Part shown: piece by piece, positions 56,345 through 64,000 of the stretch
How positions within the stretch are numbered: position 1 is the first letter of the stretch
Layout of the letters: the number at the start of each line of letters is the position of its first letter
Source: an uncultured Tropicimonas sp.
GTDB taxonomy: Bacteria > Pseudomonadota > Alphaproteobacteria > Rhodobacterales > Rhodobacteraceae
Length of the DNA: 64,000 nucleotides
NCBI GenBank assembly: GCA_947495685.1
Contig: CANLZY010000013.1
Span: 62,001-126,000 of the forward strand
Direction of reading: 5' to 3'
Program-made: the position numbers and the translations under genes
Notes under the pieces: generated by a model
What the model saw: only the letters and a program-made list of their open reading frames with translations
Database searches by the model: none
What the model was told of the DNA's origin: nothing

Positions 56345-57420
56345 TGCTGTATCGTACCGCCGGACAATTCAAGACCAGCTACCGGGCCGACCAGGCGCTG
56401 TTTCCGATCAAGCAGGATTCGTTCCTGCTGGGGATCATCCTGATCTGTGCCTGGGTGGTGTTTCCGCTGACGGCCAGCGAGTTCACCTTTCAGACGATCC
56501 TGACGCCGATCCTGATCTATTCGCTGGCGGCGCTGGGGCTGAACATCCTGACCGGGTTTGCCGGGCAGTTGAGCCTTGGCACCGGGGCGTTCATGGGGGT
56601 CGGGGCCTATGCCTGCTACAAGATGATCACGTTGATGCCGTGGATGAACCCGGTGATCGCGATCCTGCTGTCGGGCGTGTTCAGCGCCGGGGTGGGCGTG
56701 GCGTTCGGCATCCCGAGCCTGCGGATCAAGGGGTTCTACCTGGCCATCGCGACGCTGGCGGCGCAGTTCTTCCTGGTCTGGCTGTTCGAGAAATGGTCGT
56801 GGCTGTACAACGACAACGCCTCGGGCGCGATCCAGGTGCCGAACCTGGACATGTTCGGGCTGTACGTGGCCGGGCCGCAGGCCAGTTCGATCACCCAGTA
56901 TTACCTTGTGCTGATCATCGTCAGCCTGCTGACCTATGTCGCCATCAACCTGACGCGGGGCAACCTGGGCCGGACCTGGAAGGCGACGCGGGACATGGAC
57001 ATCGCGGCCGAGCTGATCGGCATCAACCTGATGAAGTCCAAGCTGACGGCCTTCGCGGTGTCGTCCTATATCGTCGGTGTGTCCGGGGCGCTGTTCGTGT
57101 TCATGTGGCGGGGGGCGGCAGAGCCGAACCTGTTCGACATTCCGCTGAGCTTCCGGGTGCTGTTCATCGCCATCATCGGCGGGCTTGGCTCGATCATGGG
57201 CAACTATCTTGGCGCGATCCTGATCGTCGGTCTGCCGGTTGTGCTGAACACGGTGCCGGCGGCGCTGGGCATTCACATTGAATCGGCGCTGGTGGAGCAT
57301 CTGAACATCATGATCATCGGTTCCCTGATCATCTTTTTCCTGATCATCGAACCGCATGGGTTGGCGCAGCTCTGGCGACTGATCCGCGAGAAACTGATTA
57401 TCTGGCCCTTCCCGCATTGA
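56344..57420 (+). CDS. HAAT-family ABC transporter permease (LivM-like)
   Basis: A 358-residue permease: LIYSLAALGLNILTGFAGQLSLGTGAFMGVGAY and IPSLRIKGFYLAIATLAAQF are the LivM hallmarks, followed by the coupling loop DMDIAAELIGINLMKSKLTAFAVS and the C-terminal GSIMGNYLGAILIVGLPVVL. It is translationally coupled to the small membrane protein. Confidence 0.93.
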   Translation: MLYRTAGQFKTSYRADQALFPIKQDSFLLGIILICAWVVFPLTASEFTFQTILTPILIYSLAALGLNILTGFAGQLSLGTGAFMGVGAYACYKMITLMPWMNPVIAILLSGVFSAGVGVAFGIPSLRIKGFYLAIATLAAQFFLVWLFEKWSWLYNDNASGAIQVPNLDMFGLYVAGPQASSITQYYLVLIIVSLLTYVAINLTRGNLGRTWKATRDMDIAAELIGINLMKSKLTAFAVSSYIVGVSGALFVFMWRGAAEPNLFDIPLSFRVLFIAIIGGLGSIMGNYLGAILIVGLPVVLNTVPAALGIHIESALVEHLNIMIIGSLIIFFLIIEPHGLAQLWRLIREKLIIWPFPH

Positions 57421-57435
57421 GGGCCGCATCCGATC

Positions 57436-57458
57436 CGGGGCGGGTCCGTCCCGCCCCG
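57436..57458 (+). repeat. Intercistronic hairpin before the binding-protein gene
   Basis: Perfect 9-base arms CGGGGCGGG (57436-57444) and CCCGCCCCG (57450-57458) with a five-base loop, without a T-tract. It probably protects or processes mRNA ends between the permease and binding-protein genes. Confidence 0.6.
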
Positions 57459-57534
57459 TGACCCACCGAAAAACAACCGGGGAAAACCCCACCAACCGCA
57501 ACCTGTCCAACATGTTCTATCTGGGAGGAAACAC

Positions 57535-58824
57535 ATGAAGACCTTTAACAAGCTGGCACTGGCCACCGCATTGAGCGTGGGCTTTGGCGCCTGCGCCATT
57601 GCCGAGGGCATTTATGCCCCGAACCTGACCTATCGCACCGGGCCGTTCGCCTCGACCGGGATTCCGCTGATGGATGGTCAGAAGGACTACATGACCCTGC
57701 TGAACGAGCGCGATGGCGGCATTGGCGGTGTTCAGATCAATTTCGAGGAATGCGAGACCGGCTATTCCACCGAGAAGGGCGTGGAATGCTATGAGCGCAC
57801 CAAGGCCGACGCGGTCGTGACGCAGCCGTGGTCCACCGGCATCACGCTGCAGGTTCTGCCCAAGACCAACACCGACATGATCCCGATCCTGGCGCCGGGC
57901 TATGGCTTCTCGCCGATGGCCAACGGCAAGGTGTTCAAGTGGGCGTTCAACCCGCCTGTCAGCTATTGGGACGGTGCGTCGATGATCGTCGACTTCATTG
58001 CCGACGGCGACAAGGGAAGCCTGAAGGGCAAGAAGATCGTCCTGCTGCACCTCGACCACCCGTTCGGCAAGGAGCCGATCCCGGTTCTGGAAGCGATGGC
58101 CGAAGCCTATGATTTCGAGCTGAAGCTGATCCCGGTCGGCCTGAAGGAAATGCAGAACCAGTCGGCACAGTGGTTGCAGATCCGTCGCGAGCGCCCGGAC
58201 AACGTGATCATGTGGGGCTGGGGGGCGATGAACGCGTCTGCCATCGCCGAAGCCGTGAAGACCAAGTACCCGATGGACCAGTTCATTGGTGTCTGGTGGG
58301 CCGGACATGACGCGGACCTCAAGCAGGTGGGCGAGGCCGGCACGGGCTACAAGTCGATCAGCTGGTCGGTGCCGCAGTCCGATGCGCCGATGATGGCCGA
58401 TCTGAAGACGCACGTTCTGGATGCGGGCAAGTCGACCGCCGAAGACCCGGACAGCGTTTTCTATCAGCGTGGTCTGGTCATGTCGATGTTCCTGGCCGAA
58501 GGCATTGCCGCGGCGCAGGCCGAGTTCGGCGTTGCCGAGATCAACCCGGAGCAGATGCGTTGGGGGCTTGAGAACCTGAACATCACCGACGAACGCCTGG
58601 CCGAGTTGGGCATGACCGGAATGGTGCCGCCGTTCTCGACCTCGTGCTCCAACCACACCGGGCACTCGGGTGCCTGGATGCTGGAATGGGACGGCGAGAA
58701 GTTTGCGCCGGTGTCGGACCTGTTGATGGCGGACGCAGCCTTCATCGAACCGCTGGAGATGGCCGAGTCGATGGCATACGCCGAGGCAAACGCGCCCTGG
58801 CCGATGAACGAGAGCTGTGAGTAA
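57535..58824 (+). CDS. HAAT-family periplasmic substrate-binding protein (LivK-like)
   Basis: A 429-residue secreted binding protein with signal peptide MKTFNKLALATALSVGFGACAIA and the Peripla_BP_6 pattern (LTYRTGPFASTGIPLMDGQKDYM, GYSTEKGVECYERTK, DNVIMWGWGAMNASAIAEA). Two cysteines near the C-terminus (TSCSNHTGH, NESCE). Ligand unknown; the operon's acyl-CoA ligase suggests a carboxylic acid. GGGAGGAAA precedes the ATG. Flanked by hairpins on both sides. Confidence 0.92.
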   Translation: MKTFNKLALATALSVGFGACAIAEGIYAPNLTYRTGPFASTGIPLMDGQKDYMTLLNERDGGIGGVQINFEECETGYSTEKGVECYERTKADAVVTQPWSTGITLQVLPKTNTDMIPILAPGYGFSPMANGKVFKWAFNPPVSYWDGASMIVDFIADGDKGSLKGKKIVLLHLDHPFGKEPIPVLEAMAEAYDFELKLIPVGLKEMQNQSAQWLQIRRERPDNVIMWGWGAMNASAIAEAVKTKYPMDQFIGVWWAGHDADLKQVGEAGTGYKSISWSVPQSDAPMMADLKTHVLDAGKSTAEDPDSVFYQRGLVMSMFLAEGIAAAQAEFGVAEINPEQMRWGLENLNITDERLAELGMTGMVPPFSTSCSNHTGHSGAWMLEWDGEKFAPVSDLLMADAAFIEPLEMAESMAYAEANAPWPMNESCE

Positions 58825-58835
58825 GCTCTGACTCT

Positions 58836-58870
58836 CCGCCGGCGGCTCCCAAGTGTCGCCGGCGGGTTTT
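58836..58870 (+). terminator. Attenuating hairpin after the binding-protein gene
   Basis: CCGCCGGCG (58836-58844) pairs with CGCCGGCGG (58857-58865), followed by TTTTGGGTAC. The T-tract is short, so it is likely a partial terminator or 3'-stabilising stem within the operon. Confidence 0.55.
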
Positions 58871-58898
58871 GGGTACTTTTGCCAGGAAGAAGAATGTG

Positions 58899-59735
58899 AT
58901 GCTGGACGCTGCCCCCGCCGAGAGCCCGATGGCCGAGACCCTGCTGGAGGTCAACAACATCGAGGTGATCTATAACCACGTGATCCTTGTGCTGAAGGGC
59001 GTGTCGCTGAACGTGCCGCGCGGCGGGATCACCGCCTTGCTGGGCGGCAATGGTGCCGGAAAGACGACGACGCTGAAGGCGATCTCGAACCTGCTGCATT
59101 CGGAGCGGGGCGAGGTGACCAAGGGGTCGGTGAAATACAAGGGCGAGGAAGTGCAGAACCTGGAGCCGGCCAGGCTGGTGACCAGGGGGGTCATCCAGGT
59201 GATGGAAGGTCGGCATTGCTTCGAGCACCTGAGTGTCGAGGACAACCTGCTGGCGGGCGCTTATACGCGGCGCGACGGCAAGGGTGCGGTCGCTGCGGAC
59301 CTGGAGATGGTCTATGAGTATTTCCCGCGGCTGAAGGAGCGGCGGCGGAGCCAGGCGGGCTATACCTCGGGTGGCGAGCAGCAGATGTGCGCCATCGGGC
59401 GGGCGCTGATGAGCCGGCCGGAGACGATCCTGCTGGACGAGCCGAGCATGGGGCTGGCGCCGCAGCTGGTGGAGCAGATCTTCGAGATCGTGAAATCGGT
59501 GAACGAGAACGAGGGCGTCAGTTTCCTGCTGGCCGAGCAGAACACCAACGTGGCGCTGCGGTTCGCCCATTACGGGTATATCCTGGAGAGCGGGCGGGTG
59601 GTCATGGATGGACCGGCGGCCGACCTGCGGGAAAATCCGGACGTGAAGGAGTTTTACCTGGGCGTGTCGGAAGAGGGGCGGAAATCGTTCCGGGATGTTC
59701 GCAGCTATCGCCGGCGCAAGCGCTGGTTGAGCTGA
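58899..59735 (+). CDS. HAAT-family ABC transporter ATPase (LivF-like)
   Basis: A 278-residue ATPase: Walker A LGGNGAGKTTTLKA (about residues 47-60), signature YTSGGEQQMCAIGRALM, Walker B ILLDEPSMGLAPQLVEQIF and the switch His region reduced to LLAEQNTN, as is typical of LivF. ATG at 58899 has AGGAAGAAG upstream. It ends the operon with a terminator 38 bases on. Confidence 0.93.
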   Translation: MLDAAPAESPMAETLLEVNNIEVIYNHVILVLKGVSLNVPRGGITALLGGNGAGKTTTLKAISNLLHSERGEVTKGSVKYKGEEVQNLEPARLVTRGVIQVMEGRHCFEHLSVEDNLLAGAYTRRDGKGAVAADLEMVYEYFPRLKERRRSQAGYTSGGEQQMCAIGRALMSRPETILLDEPSMGLAPQLVEQIFEIVKSVNENEGVSFLLAEQNTNVALRFAHYGYILESGRVVMDGPAADLRENPDVKEFYLGVSEEGRKSFRDVRSYRRRKRWLS

Positions 59736-59772
59736 GCGGCGCCGGGTTTGGGAGGAGCCGGCGACTGCGCTC

Positions 59773-59804
59773 GGGCCGCATCCGAAAGGGTGCGGCCCTT
59801 TTGG
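59773..59804 (+). terminator. Rho-independent terminator of the HAAT operon
   Basis: Arms GGGCCGCA (59773-59780) and TGCGGCCC (59791-59798) with a ten-base loop, then TTTT. Confidence 0.82.
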
Positions 59805-60219
59805 TTCGAGCGGGTCCATGCGCGGCATCGGGCGTTTGGGAGGAATTTGGGCGTTGGCGTCGTGCGGCAAGAGCCGACGTGACCGGGGACCCTTGGGCTG
59901 CCCGTGGTGAGGTGTGGTCTTGGGGCCGTTGCCGACCTTGGTGCGACGCGCAGCATTCGACAGCAAGGGCGGTTCGCCGCCCTTCGCCGCGATACCTGTG
60001 AAGGACCCTAGAGCGGACAACGCCGCCGTTCCCCTCACCCTTGGGGACAGGCCACACTCTACGCTTTGCCGACGTTGGCCGTTGATCGGGAAAAGCCCGG
60101 TGTGCACAGGTTTCGGGGCCAAGGTTTGATCAGCGACTTGTTTACGACCTGGCAATGATCCACCTCATCGCTGACCCTGCGTAAGTTGGGTAGAATCCGA
60201 CCGAGCAGGAGGGTCTGTC
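59805..60219. other. Gene-poor stretch with one GC hairpin
   Basis: No convincing gene. It contains AAGGGCGG-TTCG-CCGCCCTT (59965-59984), a stable hairpin with a UUCG loop and no T-tract. A 71-codon open frame (59914-60129) is Arg/Pro-rich at its end and of a kind I believe recurs between genes in roseobacters; it may mark a dispersed repeat. Confidence 0.4.
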
Positions 60220-60918
60220 ATGACATTCAAGGCGCGCTTGGACTGGGTCACGGGGCTCACGTGGGTGCTTTGCACTTGCACCGGTGTCGCGGCAAATGCC
60301 GAGCCAGTTCCCTGTAACACGCCGCTCATTTTCGTGGATACAGAAGACAAGGAACTTCACCGTCGGGTCTGTGATATCGCGGGGTCTGCGCTTCCGGTAC
60401 TTGAACAGTGCCTACTCAAACTGGTGGATCCGGTAACGATCAGTTTCTCAGGTGAATTGGGCAACCCCGACGAACTGTGTTTTGGGCTGTATCATCAGGG
60501 CGATGAATGGATTGAACTGCTGGAGCCAAAGGCATTTGAGCAGGCCCACACAGACTCCAAGTCCTGGGCCGCACTACCAGCAGCTGAGCATTTTGACGCA
60601 ATTGTCGTCCATGAGTTCACTCATGCGCTTGTCGATCAGACGGCCCTTGTGGAGCGGGCCTGCAGTGCCGACGAAGAGTACATCGCCTATGCAATGCAAC
60701 TTTCGACCCTTCCAGATTCTGCAAGAGATGCCTTGATCGCCGCATCCGGTGTTTCTCAGCCGGTGCCCGTGGAGAGCATCAACCAGGTCATGTTCGGTCT
60801 TTCTCCCGTTTCGTTCGCCGTCAGATCATGGCTCCATTTTCAGGAACCTGAAAACGGATGCGGCTTTGTGAAGAAAATCATTCGCGGAGAAGCCACGCTC
60901 TGGATCGGCCCGGAATGA
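60220..60918 (+). CDS. Putative secreted HExxH metalloprotease-like protein
   Basis: A 232-residue protein with an N-terminal hydrophobic segment (LTWVLCTCTGVAANA) suggesting export, and the zinc motif HEFTHA (about residue 131) preceded by AIVV as in gluzincin-type folds. Eight or so cysteines (CNTP, RRVCDIAG, QCLLK, LCFG, RACSAD, GCGF) could form disulfides. I do not recognise a characterised family. AGGAGG precedes the ATG. GC content is visibly lower than in the flanking operons, suggesting acquisition. Confidence 0.72.
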   Translation: MTFKARLDWVTGLTWVLCTCTGVAANAEPVPCNTPLIFVDTEDKELHRRVCDIAGSALPVLEQCLLKLVDPVTISFSGELGNPDELCFGLYHQGDEWIELLEPKAFEQAHTDSKSWAALPAAEHFDAIVVHEFTHALVDQTALVERACSADEEYIAYAMQLSTLPDSARDALIAASGVSQPVPVESINQVMFGLSPVSFAVRSWLHFQEPENGCGFVKKIIRGEATLWIGPE

Positions 60919-61861
60919 ACGGCAGCTCAAGTGGGAAAAGGCTGCTCGTTTCCGCAGGTTTCTCGATATGCGGCTGGGGGGATCCGCAGGAGGAAAAGAA
61001 ACAGTCAGATGACTGCTGTTTGCGATCTGGCCGAAAATGACAGAACCAGGTCCCTAACTCGCAATCTGTTCTCGACCGGTTTCCCTGTATCTTGTCACAG
61101 AAGGCCCCCACCCAGGTCGCCACCGTCAGACAAGGTTGGAACCGATGACACACATTTTCAAAGCTTCGCTCTTCTCCGCTCTCACCGCCGCCATGGTCTT
61201 AGGCTGACTGGCAGTCGCAGAAACGCCAGTGCTGCGCTCAGAAGAGCGGGCGACAGCCAGGTTCAATCCCACGCAACCTCTGCGGTTTGGAACCTTGCGC
61301 CATGTATCTGATTGCCAAAGATGGCACTGAAATCCCGTTTCTGCCGGAGATCTCCGATGCTTGGTGCTCGAAACGGCCAGCGACCATGCTTTGGCGGGAG
61401 CATCCGCACGTGGCAGTGGTTTCAGACCTTCATCAAGGGAACGACGACGCCTCCGCGAACGGCCCACTGTGGCCACTCTTGGACCGCGTTGCGGACCGTC
61501 GCTGCGGCGATACGTTCAGATGACCCGGCCAGCGGACTTTCCGGACCCTGTTTCAGGTCAGCCAAGTCGGCGGTCGCGACCCTGTCCGGTTGCTCGCGTT
61601 GAGCCGTTTTTTTGAACCGCCCCATCCGAGAGCCGCCATTCGTCGTTGACGCAGCGGGGGCCTTGCGGACCGCGAAGCCCGTCACGGTGTTGGGTTCTCC
61701 TTGGTTCGGCACTGCAATGCGCATTGCAGTGGCTTGGCTGGTCGAAAGTGCCCGGGCGGGATTGAACGCTTGGATCGCAAGAACGCAAAGGCCCCATCCA
61801 AACGACCAGCGGATCGGTCGTATGCCCGTGGGGCTGGATCTCTCCGACGCGCTGTTTGAAA
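60919..61861. other. 943-base stretch without an intact gene
   Basis: Only fragments of open frames up to about 100 codons occur on either strand, none with recognisable domains. A likely broken gene sits at 61145-61330. No inverted terminal repeats, tRNA or integrase was found. Probably an eroded island edge. Confidence 0.55.
61145..61330 (+). pseudogene. Remnant of an exported protein gene with an in-frame TGA
   Basis: ATG at 61145 opens a good signal-peptide start (MTHIFKASLFSALTAAMVLG), interrupted by TGA at 61205-61207. Reading through continues LAVAETPVLRSEERATARFN... to a second TGA at 61328-61330. The signal cleavage region would be AVA-ET, exactly after the stop. I infer a truncated gene; selenocysteine use is very unlikely. 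Confidence 0.4.
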
Positions 61862-62494
61862 TCAGCTGTCCTCTGAATCACCATGCCGATCCCACCCCGT
61901 GATCATCGCTCTGAGCTGCGCGAAAACCGTCTCACCTGTGGTGATCAGGTAAAGATGCGCAATCAGGAAGGCAGCGATGAGGAAGGCAGCGCCGACATGG
62001 AGGCCGTTGACCCAGTGGATCGGCAGCGCATCGGGATAGATCTCGGGATACCTGCCATAGGCCCAGAGGGTGAGGCCCGAGATCCAGATCGCGGGCGCCA
62101 TTGCGACCTTGAAGCCCAGATAGGCCATTGCCTGCATCGGGTTGTGCTTGCGCGTGGGGCTCGGCCGGAACGGATGGGGCTCGCCGAAGAAGATGCCGGT
62201 GGCATAGAAGGAAATCACCTTCCAGAGCCCCTTGGTTGTCGGAACATAGTGCCGCCATTCTCCGGCCACGAGATGCCAGAAAATGGCGAAGGCCCAGAGC
62301 ACGACAAGGGTAAACGCCGCGTAGATATGCAGATCCAGCGCCCGTTCGAAGCCCAGCCACGTCCAGTAGCCATGTATTTCGGTCCCGGTTGCCATCAGGA
62401 AGAGGATCAGGGCGGCCTGTGACCAGTGCCAGAACCGCTCGAAACGGTGGAAGATATAGACGCCGCGGCTGCTCTTCGATTTTGCATCAGCCAT
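61862..62494 (-). CDS. Cytochrome b (b561/hydrogenase-type) membrane subunit
   Basis: A 210-residue integral membrane di-haem cytochrome b with four or five helices. Candidate haem-ligand histidines are in FHRFERFWHWSQ, LDLHIYAAF, FWHLVAG, NGLHVGAAF and IAHLYLITTG. It most likely links the quinone pool to the multihaem cytochrome c encoded just upstream, whose stop overlaps its start by 8 bases. AGGGGAAA precedes the ATG. Confidence 0.9.
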   Translation of the reverse strand: MADAKSKSSRGVYIFHRFERFWHWSQAALILFLMATGTEIHGYWTWLGFERALDLHIYAAFTLVVLWAFAIFWHLVAGEWRHYVPTTKGLWKVISFYATGIFFGEPHPFRPSPTRKHNPMQAMAYLGFKVAMAPAIWISGLTLWAYGRYPEIYPDALPIHWVNGLHVGAAFLIAAFLIAHLYLITTGETVFAQLRAMITGWDRHGDSEDS

Positions 62495-64000
62495 GACGTT
62501 TCCCCTTGTAGAACAGTCCGAAACCGAGCCGGAGACCCAAGTGAAGCAGGACCGCTCCGAGCGTGCCGGCCAGGAGCAGGAACCCGGCCTTTTCGAGCCA
62601 GTCGAACCGGTCGCGTCCGGGGACGAAGCCGCCGGGAAGCTCTGCCAGCAGGCCGTCCGTGCTGTGACAGGCGGCGCAGCCGAGCGCCTGTTCGGCCGGG
62701 GCGACCATGTGGTTGACCGGGATCATCTGGCGCACGCGGGCGAAGGCAACATCGCCGCTGAACGCCACATCGGCCGCTTCCATGCCGGTCTCGACCGCAT
62801 CGTCCCATCGGAAGTCGTTCCACAGCGCATCCCGTCCCCGCCCGGCAAACTTGACCGTGGCGAGGGAGCCGCTTTCGGCGTCGATGGGAACAACCGAGTT
62901 CATCACCTTGACCGGCGCGATCCGCGCCTGTTCGGAGGCAGGCGCGCCGCCGTACGCGGCAATCCAGGGCGCGTCGGCAAAGGCGGCAGCAAGTGCCTCC
63001 GGGTCGCCTTCGCGCGCTGCGTCTTCGAGCGGCTCCGCGCCCTGAGGCGATGCCGTCAGGACATCGCCGGGGCGGTGCGTGTTCAACCGGCCATCGGACC
63101 AGATCAAGGTCGGTCTGAAATCCGCCGCATGGGCGAAATGCCCCTTCTCGGTGGCGTAGGTGATCGTGCCGTCCTTCATCTTGTCGACATAGGGCTCCCG
63201 GCGGCGGTCCGTCTCGCCGACGCTCGACCAATCCCACAGCACGCGGGTTGCCGTTTCGCCGCGCGCGATTGCGGGGATGTGGCAGGTCTCGCAGGCCACG
63301 CTGGCGATATGACGGTCGAGCCGCGCCCCACTGGTGGCTGCGGCGTGCGGTGTCGCGCTGTGGCAGCTTTGGCAGGAGGCCGCGGCCCCGGCGAGAGCCG
63401 GGCGCTCGGGGCCCTCTGCCGGCCCACCGGTATAGCGGCTTCCCGCCACGGCATGGTCCGGGGCGGTGTGGCAGGTCGCACAGGTGAAACCCGCCCCGTC
63501 CGGCGCGGCCGCCATGTGAACGTCCAGCGCAGAACCCGGGGCGATCAGGTCGGCGTTCAGGTCGGCATGTTTGACGCCCGGGCCGCCATCGGCATCGAAA
63601 TGGCAGGTGCCGCAGCTGGCGCGCGTCGAAGGGCCGACCGATTTCGCGGCCACCGCGAGATCCGCGATCTCGGGCGTGTCACCTTTCAACCGTTCGTCAT
63701 GGCACATCGTGCAGGCCGCGCCGTTCTCGTGGAAATTGGCGATGGTCCACTGGCCGGTCGGCTCGTGGCAGGACAGGCAATCGACCGGCGCGACCGGATC
63801 GCTCGTAGCGTCGAGCATCGCGGGGTCTTCAAGCCGCGTGCCGGCGATGTGGCAGCCGGTGCAGGCGTCGAAATTGGAGGGCGTGGAGAGAAGGAAGCCG
63901 TTGGTCACGTGGAGCATCCCGAGTGGATCGGCACCAACGTTGTCATCGGGAGATTGCGGCGCCGTCCACGTGAAATGGATCGTGCCGTGAAGCTGCTCGG
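62487..64000 (-). CDS. Multihaem cytochrome c, octahaem tetrathionate reductase (OTR)-like (5' end missing)
   Basis: The frame is open to the window edge; the visible C-terminal ~504 residues include eight CXXCH motifs in order: CTGCH, CLSCH, CTMCH, CGTCH, CATCH, CQSCH, CETCH, CAACH. A C-terminal membrane helix (AGFLLLAGTLGAVLLHLGL) anchors it beside the cytochrome b. The sequence around EQLHGTIHFTW near the edge resembles the part following the first haem of OTR-like proteins, so a further haem site may lie beyond the edge. Substrate (tetrathionate, nitrite, hydroxylamine or other) cannot be told. Confidence 0.88.
   Translation of the reverse strand, partial: EQLHGTIHFTWTAPQSPDDNVGADPLGMLHVTNGFLLSTPSNFDACTGCHIAGTRLEDPAMLDATSDPVAPVDCLSCHEPTGQWTIANFHENGAACTMCHDERLKGDTPEIADLAVAAKSVGPSTRASCGTCHFDADGGPGVKHADLNADLIAPGSALDVHMAAAPDGAGFTCATCHTAPDHAVAGSRYTGGPAEGPERPALAGAAASCQSCHSATPHAAATSGARLDRHIASVACETCHIPAIARGETATRVLWDWSSVGETDRRREPYVDKMKDGTITYATEKGHFAHAADFRPTLIWSDGRLNTHRPGDVLTASPQGAEPLEDAAREGDPEALAAAFADAPWIAAYGGAPASEQARIAPVKVMNSVVPIDAESGSLATVKFAGRGRDALWNDFRWDDAVETGMEAADVAFSGDVAFARVRQMIPVNHMVAPAEQALGCAACHSTDGLLAELPGGFVPGRDRFDWLEKAGFLLLAGTLGAVLLHLGLRLGFGLFYKGKRHG

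Noticed and set aside
59914-60129. 71-codon frame in the gap after the HAAT operon
   Set aside because: No ribosome site and Arg/Pro-rich; kept only as a possible dispersed intergenic repeat.
61558-61902. Short open frames on both strands between the HExxH gene and the cytochrome b
   Set aside because: Mutually overlapping, no domain, no ribosome site; could be eroded transposase but nothing recognisable remains.
1-64000. tRNA, rRNA, CRISPR, integrase, prophage or defence system
   Set aside because: None could be recognised by eye; a tRNAscan/Infernal and DefenseFinder run would be decisive.

Overview
The window is a high-GC stretch of an alphaproteobacterial chromosome, most likely from the Rhodobacteraceae (Roseobacter group). 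Evidence for this is the run of lineage-typical genes and neighbourhoods: DUF4170 beside waaA/lpxK, DUF2125, DUF3576-leuS-lptE-holA, a CenR-type regulator, xth-cnoX-LON-Trm112-ubiquinone monooxygenase, and ftsK followed by lolA. No rRNA, tRNA, CRISPR array, intact insertion sequence or prophage was seen.

Layout. 1-4.6 kb (minus): envelope/LPS cluster pmbA-cysQ-unknown-DUF4170-waaA-lpxK, with lpxK cut by the window edge. 4.8-8 kb: Do-type periplasmic protease and a UbiB/ABC1-family kinase. 8.1-14 kb: DUF2125 protein, an SDR plus an atypical crotonase, mscL, a broken HNH endonuclease gene, a flavoprotein and a glutathione transferase. 14.1-19 kb (minus): DUF3576 lipoprotein, leuS with an unusual low-GC internal segment, lptE, holA. 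19.2-25.2 kb: major porin, TPR-sulfotransferase, yggS, L,D-transpeptidase/ribA and cenR, followed by a possible small RNA. 25.3-32 kb: DNA repair, a chaperone-thioredoxin, ubiquinone biosynthesis, an amidase and a DapC-like aminotransferase. 32-39.5 kb: ftsK and lolA with an RTX metalloprotease between them, a lytic transglycosylase, an AEC transporter and hspQ. 39.5-47.5 kb: gamma-glutamyltransferase, an anti-sigma kinase/STAS pair, a tightly overlapping thiolase-fRMsr-GFA-pseudouridine synthase operon, an aldehyde dehydrogenase and a 1-Cys peroxiredoxin. 47.5-51.4 kb: a large SH3/EGPW-repeat envelope protein and an L,D-transpeptidase. 51.5-59.8 kb: a complete HAAT-family ABC uptake operon headed by an acyl-CoA ligase, with a palindromic operator in its promoter region. 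59.8-61.9 kb: a gene-poor, lower-GC, decayed stretch holding one secreted HExxH protein. 61.9-64 kb (minus): a multiheme cytochrome c of the octaheme tetrathionate reductase type with its cytochrome b partner, cut by the right edge.

Functionally the window is mostly housekeeping: outer-membrane biogenesis (lpxK, waaA, lptE, lolA, porin, Do protease), cell division (ftsK), translation and replication (leuS, holA), and repair. The accessory parts are the RTX protease, the HAAT operon, the EGPW-repeat protein and the multiheme respiratory pair. I found no convincing wholly new multi-gene system. The strongest oddities are the leuS internal segment, the multiheme/cytochrome b pair beside a decayed stretch, the EGPW-repeat protein, the operator and hairpins of the HAAT operon, and a crotonase lacking both catalytic glutamates.
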